64,000 nucleotides of DNA, from contig CASFPN010000023.1 in assembly GCA_949296425.1 (NCBI GenBank), positions 1 to 64,000 of the forward strand, given 5' to 3'. Positions 58,940 to 64,000 of the stretch are shown in pieces (within the stretch, counting starts at the first letter, position 1; the number at the start of each line of letters is the position of its first letter). The translations under genes were made by a program, and so were the position numbers. The notes below the pieces were generated by a model that had not been told where the DNA came from, did not search any database, and saw nothing but the letters and a program-made list of their open reading frames with translations. The stretch comes from an uncultured bacterium (GTDB lineage Bacteria > Cyanobacteriota > Vampirovibrionia > Gastranaerophilales > Gastranaerophilaceae).

Positions 58940-59671
58940 TTAATAAATTCCACCGCCGGTAATTGCATCATAATAATCACGAGTTTCCTGATCACCGTCT
59001 ATAACTTTAGTTGATGTTTTAAATTCAACTATACCGGAACCTTTGAGGTAATTTGCCAAATAATCATAAAAGTCTTTTGATATTTCTTGTTCCAAATGGT
59101 CGGCCTTTCTTATAAACCCACCGGTATCATAAGGATTTCCGTCTAAGTCATGGAAGTTGGATCTTGCAAATTTTCCCGAACCGGATACAAAATAGCGTTC
59201 TGACTCTTTATCCTCAGAGCCTGAATACTTTCTTATTTCCTTACGTACTTCAAGTGCTTCAAGATCTATAAATTTTGAATATGCATATTTGCACTTTGTT
59301 CTTTTACCGTTAATCTTTTGTGTTCCTGTATCCCAGTCAACAAATGATAGATTTAATTTTTCAATAGTATTATCATCCCCGTCAGTACTGATAAAATTAA
59401 TTTCACATTTTGGCATTTCACCTAAAGCGTCAGGGATAGTAGCATTTTGAACTCTGCCTGACATAACAATCACTTCCTCTACAGGTTTTTGTGCATATAA
59501 ACTTACATTGCTATTGAGCGGGCTCATCGCAATTAGTGTTGCTAAAGGAATTGATCTTAATGTATTTTTTAAATAAGAAGGTCTGTAATTTTCGTTGTCT
59601 TTCCTGCCTTCAAATGTTAACCTGTTGTAATTTGCACCAAATGATACAGGCGTAATTGGTCTGATTGTCAT
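58940..59671 (-). CDS. Hypothetical protein, 243 residues
   Basis: Not recognised. The N-terminus has M-T-I-R-P-I-T-P-V-S-F-G-A-N and L-T-F-E-G-R, a pattern shared in part with the 95-residue protein at 39187. A weak hydrophobic stretch (~38-60, I-P-L-A-T-L-I-A-M-S-P-L) could be a late signal/anchor. The rest is charged with many Asp and Lys and a D-L-D-G-N-P-Y-D segment (~186-193) that could bind Ca. No enzyme motif seen. Confidence 0.7.
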   Translation of the reverse strand: MTIRPITPVSFGANYNRLTFEGRKDNENYRPSYLKNTLRSIPLATLIAMSPLNSNVSLYAQKPVEEVIVMSGRVQNATIPDALGEMPKCEINFISTDGDDNTIEKLNLSFVDWDTGTQKINGKRTKCKYAYSKFIDLEALEVRKEIRKYSGSEDKESERYFVSGSGKFARSNFHDLDGNPYDTGGFIRKADHLEQEISKDFYDYLANYLKGSGIVEFKTSTKVIDGDQETRDYYDAITGGGIY

Positions 59672-59904
59672 AGTCGTTTACCCCACTTTTTTTTATACTA
59701 CTACTCATATTTTTTGTATGTCATATTAAGGCAATAAAAAAAATTTTTTTGCCCTCAGAATTATTCATTAATTCCCCTATAGTTGTATTATAGCAAGACA
59801 TTTCGGAATTTGTAAAATAGTATATACGATATTAATATTTCTTTACACTTGCGCCCTTTTTTTGTTTGTTGTAACCTGCTATTGTAAATATTTGAGTATA
59901 GTAA

Positions 59905-59918
59905 CTGACAATTGTCAG
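59905..59918. promoter_or_regulatory. 14-bp perfect palindrome upstream of fbaA
   Basis: CTGACAATTGTCAG, about 30 bases before the fbaA ATG. Perfect symmetry suggests an operator in the leader or promoter region. The rest of the 275-base spacer (59672-59946) holds no gene. Confidence 0.4.
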
Positions 59919-59946
59919 AATATAGAATAAAAGAAGGAGAACTCAA

Positions 59947-60906
59947 ATGAGTGAAAGAAAATTAGTTGGAACAGAAGAAATGTTCAAAAAAGCACTCGCA
60001 GGCGGTTATGCTATAGGTGCTTACAATGTTAACAACATGGAAATTTTACAGGGTATTGCGGAAGCTGCTGAAGAAACTCAATCACCGATTATTTTACAGG
60101 TTTCTGCAGGTGCAAGAAAATACGCAAACCAAACTTATTTAATCAAATTGGTTGAAGCTGCTTTAGCTACAACTACAGTACCTATTGCTTTGCACTTAGA
60201 CCACGGTGCTGATTTCGAAATTTGTAAAGCTTGTATTGACGGCGGTTTTTCATCTGTTATGATTGACGGTTCCAGATTCCCGCTTGAAGAAAATATCAAA
60301 TTGACTAAACAGGTTGTTGATTATGCTCATGCTAGAGGCGTATCAGTTGAAGCAGAACTCGGAAAACTTGCCGGTGTTGAAGATGATGTAAAAGTTCATG
60401 CTAAAGATTCAACATACACAGATCCAGAAGAAGCAGCAAGATTTGTTAAAGAAACAGGATGCGATTCATTAGCAGTTGCTATCGGAACATCTCACGGCGC
60501 TTACAAATTCAAAGGCGAAGCTAAATTAGACTTTGAAAGACTTGCTGAAATCAAAAAAGCAGTTAATGCAGTTGTAGGTTATGATTATCCGTTAGTTCTT
60601 CACGGTTCATCATCTGTTCCTGCTGAATTCGTTGCTAAATGTAATAAATTTGGCGGTCAGCTGCCTGACGCACAGGGTGTTCCTGAAGAAATGCTTAACT
60701 ATGCTTCTAAACACGGTGTTGCTAAAATCAACATTGATACAGACTTGAGATTAGCTATGACTTCAACAATCAGAGAATTCTTTGTTGAACATCCTGAAAA
60801 ATTCGACCCGAGAGAATATATGGGACCGGGCAGAACTGCTGTTAAAGAAATGGTTATGCACAAAATGCGCGACGTTCTCGGAACTGCAGGACACGCTAAA
60901 GACTAG
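59947..60906 (+). CDS. fbaA: Class II fructose-bisphosphate aldolase
   Basis: 319 residues. A-G-G-Y-A-I-G-A-Y-N-V-N-N (~18-30), the zinc ligands in L-H-L-D-H-G-A (~80-86), G-T-S-H-G-A-Y-K (~179-186) and L-H-G-S-S-S-V-P (~216-223), and N-I-D-T-D-L-R-L near 257 are all typical. Cleaves FBP into GAP and DHAP in glycolysis. GAAGGAGAACTCAA precedes the ATG. Monocistronic with its own terminator. Confidence 0.96.
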   Translation: MSERKLVGTEEMFKKALAGGYAIGAYNVNNMEILQGIAEAAEETQSPIILQVSAGARKYANQTYLIKLVEAALATTTVPIALHLDHGADFEICKACIDGGFSSVMIDGSRFPLEENIKLTKQVVDYAHARGVSVEAELGKLAGVEDDVKVHAKDSTYTDPEEAARFVKETGCDSLAVAIGTSHGAYKFKGEAKLDFERLAEIKKAVNAVVGYDYPLVLHGSSSVPAEFVAKCNKFGGQLPDAQGVPEEMLNYASKHGVAKINIDTDLRLAMTSTIREFFVEHPEKFDPREYMGPGRTAVKEMVMHKMRDVLGTAGHAKD

Positions 60907-60928
60907 GAGCGTATACAATTAATAATAC

Positions 60929-60958
60929 AAAAAGACCGCTTATATAAGCGGTCTTTTT
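60929..60958 (+). terminator. Intrinsic terminator after fbaA
   Basis: AAAGACCGCTTA-TA-TAAGCGGTCTTT then TT-G-TT. A strong stem that may also serve the convergent LysM gene. Confidence 0.85.
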
Positions 60959-60974
60959 GTTATTAAAAATTATT

Positions 60975-61643
60975 CTATGGAACATCAATCTCTGTTAAAT
61001 CTAATTCCGCATCAGGAAGTAACATCGGAGCCGAATGCCAATTATCATCAGCCAGATTATAATCGTTCTTGTCCATAATTTCTGTTGCTAAATCTAAAAT
61101 TGCCTTATTTGACGGTATGTAACCTTGTTCATCTTTATGTTTTTCCATAAGCAATTCTTTTGCGATTTTCCAGAAAGAATCACCTTGTTTAACTTTGTAT
61201 TTGCCTTGATTATTTTCCGGTTGTTCTTGGTTCTGTTGAGCTTGTCTGAGGTCATTTAGTTCCTGTTTAACAGCTGCTGTTTCTTCTCTAGCTTCTTGAG
61301 CTTCTTGCTTAGATTGGGCAACTTCTTGTTGAAGAAGAGCATTCTTCTGCTGTTCTTCAGAAAGCTGAGTTTGAAGCCCATCTACTTTGTTGCTTTGGTA
61401 TACACCGTATCCAGTAGCCGCAACAGCAACTGCACTTGTAAAACCTATTGCACGATTCTTTACTGTATTTGTATGCTCAGCAGCACCCTGACGAACTAAT
61501 CTTGCAACTTTTCTTGGATTAACTTCACCATCACATACGCGAAATGAAAATCGTGTTAAATTTGCAACTTGTTTACCTTTATTACCTTTTGCAGCTTTAA
61601 ACGCATTAAATGCAGCTCTTGCTAATCTTGAAACTCCTGCCAT
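60975..61643 (-). CDS. LysM-domain membrane protein
   Basis: 222 residues. A basic N-terminus (1-62), a membrane segment (~64-84, G-F-T-S-A-V-A-V-A-A-T-G-Y-G-V-Y), a Gln/Glu-rich coiled-coil (~88-140), and a LysM-like domain (~147-215): Y-K-V-K-Q-G-D-S-F-W-K-I-A-K-E-L, ending P-M-L-L-P-D-A. LysM binds N-acetylglucosamine polymers such as peptidoglycan. The inner LysM loop is longer than usual. Probably links membrane and wall; exact role unknown. AAAGGAGATTAAAATT precedes the ATG. Confidence 0.8.
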   Translation of the reverse strand: MAGVSRLARAAFNAFKAAKGNKGKQVANLTRFSFRVCDGEVNPRKVARLVRQGAAEHTNTVKNRAIGFTSAVAVAATGYGVYQSNKVDGLQTQLSEEQQKNALLQQEVAQSKQEAQEAREETAAVKQELNDLRQAQQNQEQPENNQGKYKVKQGDSFWKIAKELLMEKHKDEQGYIPSNKAILDLATEIMDKNDYNLADDNWHSAPMLLPDAELDLTEIDVP

Positions 61644-61753
61644 AATTTTAATCTCCTTTTTCCTTAAAATATTTCCCCGTGAAAATCGATTTCCCCTATG
61701 CTTTTAATAAAAATTTTTTCAAGGAAAAATTGCCAAAAGCTCCCCATCCACAT

Positions 61754-61773
61754 CCTATCCTATCCTATCCTAT
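61754..61773. repeat. CCTAT microsatellite (four copies)
   Basis: Four perfect CCTAT units in the spacer upstream of the LysM gene. It could vary in length, but it is not in a coding frame. Confidence 0.75.
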
Positions 61774-61839
61774 GAGAAGTATAACAATGGTTTCAGGGTT
61801 TTTAAATCCATATTTACAATTCGTAACATAGTAAAAAAA

Positions 61840-63003
61840 CTATTTTTTTGATAAATATGCAAGTTCATCCGCTTTTGTCATATCAGGATTTTTTAATTTT
61901 AACTTTAATATTTCATCAAAAATTTTCTGATATTCGGGTGACGGAGCTAATCCAAGTTTCTGCAAATCTTTACCGGTTACGGATATTTTTATATTACACA
62001 AATTATCAAGATAATACCTTGCTCCAGCTTCATCTTTTAAAATTCCATACAGCAAAACACTTTCTATACTCGCGTTTTCAAATGCTTTATAAAGTTCAAA
62101 ATCACTGTTTAACCTTTCTTTCGGAACATTATCCAGAATTTTTTGTTCAACTTTTGTCAGAGGCAGACGTGACAAATCCCCGAGAACCCCTATATAAACC
62201 AGCCAAACATATTCAGGCCTATAGTCATTAATCATTTTTTCGATATTAACAGAAGGCATTTCAACATCATTTGGTGTAACGAGTTTATAAATATTTTCAT
62301 TAATAAATTTTTCAAATGCAAATTGCGAATTAAGGTTAAACGTTTCAATAAGTTCTTTTTTAACTCTTTTATAACTCATATCGTAATTTATATTTTCCAG
62401 ATAGTTTTGTTGTAATTGTTTTGTATGTTCTTCGAGTTCAAAGCCGAAACGGACGGAAAATTTAAGTGCTCTGATAATTCTTGTCGGATCGTCAATAAAA
62501 CTTTTGTCATGCAAAACACGGAGTTTTTTATTTTTCAAATCTTCAAGTCCACCTGTATAATCAACAATTTCGCCTGTTGTAACAGATTTGGCAAGCGCAT
62601 TTATAGTAAAATCGCGGCGCATAACATCTTCTTTCAATGAACATCCGATTTTATCAACAACAGGAAGATGCCCTTTGCGCGGGTAGCTTTCCGAACGTGT
62701 TGACGCAAAATCAACAATAGACTCTTCCCTCTCCATTGGAGAGGGTTGAATTTCGTCTTTATCAGAATAAGAAAGGCTGAAATTCGGGAGAGGGTCAATA
62801 TCCTGCTGTTTAATCTTCACCCTGACTGTTCCAAAATCGGGGTTTACCTGAACAACTTCGCCAAATTTTGAACAGTATTCAATTGCGTTTCCAACATAGG
62901 ATATGTCAATATCAAAAGACTCGCGCCCGAGAAGTTCATCTCTCACAACTCCGCCTATAAAAAACAGTTTGTTTGAATTATCCTTTATATTGATGATGTT
63001 CAT
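61840..63003 (-). CDS. CCA-adding enzyme / poly(A) polymerase family with in-frame repeat insertion
   Basis: 387 residues. F-F-I-G-G-V-V-R-D-E-L-L-G (~14-26) and D-I-D-I (31-34) are the class II nucleotidyltransferase site; E-D-V-M-R-R-D-F-T-I-N-A-L-A and D-P-T-R-I-I-R-A-L-K follow. Between K-Q-Q-D-I and V-D-F-A-S-T-R about 27 residues (~70-96, with P-L-P-N-F-S and Q-P-S-P-M-E-R-E) are extra and are encoded by a palindromic repeat. ATG 63003 is chosen from the promoter geometry. Likely matures tRNA 3' ends; neither tRNA in the window encodes CCA. Confidence 0.88.
   Translation of the reverse strand: MNIINIKDNSNKLFFIGGVVRDELLGRESFDIDISYVGNAIEYCSKFGEVVQVNPDFGTVRVKIKQQDIDPLPNFSLSYSDKDEIQPSPMEREESIVDFASTRSESYPRKGHLPVVDKIGCSLKEDVMRRDFTINALAKSVTTGEIVDYTGGLEDLKNKKLRVLHDKSFIDDPTRIIRALKFSVRFGFELEEHTKQLQQNYLENINYDMSYKRVKKELIETFNLNSQFAFEKFINENIYKLVTPNDVEMPSVNIEKMINDYRPEYVWLVYIGVLGDLSRLPLTKVEQKILDNVPKERLNSDFELYKAFENASIESVLLYGILKDEAGARYYLDNLCNIKISVTGKDLQKLGLAPSPEYQKIFDEILKLKLKNPDMTKADELAYLSKK
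62722..62796. repeat. Palindromic repeat inserted in a coding region
   Basis: CCCTCTCC-ATT-GGAGAGGG (62727-62745) and a further GGGAGAGGG near 62786-62794. The same CCCTCTCC-type element is in the prepilin leader near 22680-22712 and 22981-23000. Confidence 0.65.
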
Positions 63004-63010
63004 GTAAAGC

Positions 63011-63039
63011 ATTTTAGCGTAAAATGAATTTATTAACAA
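63011..63039 (-). promoter_or_regulatory. Promoter of the CCA-adding gene, leaderless geometry
   Basis: In sense TTGTTA (63039-63034), 17 bases, TAAAAT (63016-63011), 7 bases, ATG 63003. No Shine-Dalgarno site. Confidence 0.5.
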
Positions 63040-63173
63040 GTTAATAAATGAGGGTAAGAAGGTAAGAAGATAAGAGGGTAAGATATTTAATAAATTATTT
63101 TATGCGTCAGCACCTATACAAGCTTGCCCTTCTATCATCCTACCTTCTAATCCTCCTCTAATAAGGAGATTAC

Positions 63174-64000
63174 ATGCTACAGGAAGCTTCCCGCGCAATA
63201 AATTCAGCATTCAATAACAGTTTTATAAAAAAATTAAGCCAGTACCTTCACGACTGCGTAAGAGAAGAAGTTAAAAGCTCAACTTTTAGAAACCTGAAAG
63301 GTGACAAAGACAACAAATGGATTTTTCTTCAAGGTGACGAACAGCTATTTTCTTCGGGCGCTGAATATATTTCTCTTGACGGAAGCGACCCGAAGCTTAC
63401 AGAATTAATGATTCAGAGCGATCTGGGGCAGAAAGATAAATACCTTATTTACGGCTATCTTTTTCTTGTCGGCAAAAGCTCAAAATCAAAAAAACATAAC
63501 GAATTTTTGACTCCGCTTTTATATATGCCCTGCAAACTTGAGCGAAACGGCGTAAATATAAACTGTCTGCCGCTTGATGAAGTTTTATCGCTCAACACAG
63601 GCGCACTTGCAGCTTTAATGCGGAAAAACGATGATGAAGATGAAGTTGACCTGCTTCTTGAAGGTATTCTGGACGTTGTTCCTGATCTTCCTATAACAAA
63701 AGAAAAACTCGATATCTTCCTGACAACATTGAAATCTCTTGTTCCGGAAATTGAAATTGCCGAAAACCTCGGAGATTACAGAGAAGACGATAATATTACA
63801 AAGGCAAAAGATTTTTATAGAGAAAAAATAGACGGCGAAAACTTAGACGAAATTATTGAAGAAGAAACAGAGCAGGAAAAACAAAAAGTTAAACTGGAAA
63901 AAATTGCCGTAACTTACCAGAGCGCAATAATTTTGACCAAACGCCCGTCAGTAACTGCAGGTGTTTTGCATGAATTAACACAGATTTCTGAAAAACCGTC
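63174..64000 (+). CDS. Large protein, N-terminal part; possibly superfamily 1 helicase N-terminal region
   Basis: The frame is open from ATG 63174 (AAGGAGATTAC before it) to the window end, 275 residues and continuing. Segments Y-L-I-Y-G-Y-L-F-L-V-G-K and F-L-T-P-L-L-Y-M-P-C-K-L-E-R-N-G-V-N (~85-125), followed by an L-N-T-G-A-L-A-A-L stretch, resemble the region ahead of the helicase core in large DUF4011/AAA_11-type SF1 helicases. The end, P-S-V-T-A-G-V-L-H-E-L, fits as a linker. No Walker motif falls inside the window, so this call is tentative. Confidence 0.6.
   Translation, partial: MLQEASRAINSAFNNSFIKKLSQYLHDCVREEVKSSTFRNLKGDKDNKWIFLQGDEQLFSSGAEYISLDGSDPKLTELMIQSDLGQKDKYLIYGYLFLVGKSSKSKKHNEFLTPLLYMPCKLERNGVNINCLPLDEVLSLNTGALAALMRKNDDEDEVDLLLEGILDVVPDLPITKEKLDIFLTTLKSLVPEIEIAENLGDYREDDNITKAKDFYREKIDGENLDEIIEEETEQEKQKVKLEKIAVTYQSAIILTKRPSVTAGVLHELTQISEKP

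Noticed and set aside
61754-61773. CCTAT tandem repeat as a phase-variation switch
   Set aside because: Only four units, not within a coding frame, and not at promoter spacing for the LysM gene.
1-64000. CRISPR arrays, rRNA genes, complete insertion sequences or prophage
   Set aside because: No regularly spaced repeats, no rRNA sequence, no transposase, integrase or phage structural gene was seen.

Overview
The window is AT-rich bacterial chromosome. Its gene content suggests a fermentative, type-IV-pilus-bearing relative of Cyanobacteria, most likely a gut member of Vampirovibrionia/'Melainabacteria' (Gastranaerophilales). The clues are minCDE, a PilM-PilN fusion with PilO, AdhE, FbaA, an S10/spc ribosomal protein block, many proteins starting with a prepilin FTLAEVLITLGIIGVVAALT-type segment, and several lineage-specific hypothetical proteins. 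This placement is inferred from gene content, not from a search.

Layout. 1-5.5 kb: a cut prepilin, a GT9 glycosyltransferase, yifB/comM, and a minus-strand run nrtR-like > secG > tcdA > SDR. 5.6-8.9 kb: a lytic transglycosylase and minC-minD-minE. 9-20.5 kb: a repeat-rich spacer, a prepilin gene, then rpsJ to rplR in standard order but with unusually long spacers filled by dispersed palindromes and longer repeats. The run stops after rplR and dnaJ follows. 21.7-26 kb: a prepilin with a very long leader and an apparently frameshifted 3' end, then gcvT-gcvH-gcvPA. 26-32.6 kb: an exported protein with a nucleotidyltransferase-like motif, a Wzx-type flippase, a prepilin, tRNA-Val, a TPM-domain protein and an XRE regulator. 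32.6-40.9 kb: two prepilins, tRNA-Cys, adhE, a truncated prepilin remnant, a rhodanese and another prepilin. 40.9-52.7 kb: lysC, a TPR protein, a KdsC-like phosphatase, a histidine kinase, comF, a radical SAM enzyme, pilO, pilMN, nadA, rlmB and an rpoD-type sigma factor. 52.7-64 kb: a 53-residue ribbon-helix-helix regulator divergent from a prepilin, rpsA, ispH, a 934-residue unknown protein, fbaA, a LysM protein, a CCA-adding enzyme and the start of a large gene running off the end.

The main finding is a family of prepilin-like genes with homopolymeric C or G tracts of 9-10 bases in their leaders. In five loci (near 9425, 23107, 33627, 38543 and 40850) the tract lies 26-31 bases after an ATG and before the FTLAEV cleavage segment. 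In four loci the upstream ATG is out of frame with the pilin and a one- or two-base change would restore it. In one (near 23107) the frame is open through the tract. This is the expected architecture of slipped-strand phase variation acting on secreted or surface pseudopilins. Two other prepilins (32676, 52959) have normal short leaders, and each is divergent from a small DNA-binding protein with operator-like inverted repeats in the shared promoter region, so the family appears to be controlled in two ways. The pilMN-pilO genes at 47.4-49.8 kb are plausible assembly partners.

Other themes are dispersed short palindromes of the GTCATCCCGAAC type (in spacers and translated inside prepilin leaders and the CCA-adding enzyme), several genes whose -10 box sits 6-7 bases before the ATG (probably leaderless), and a ribosomal protein block that is unusually loose.
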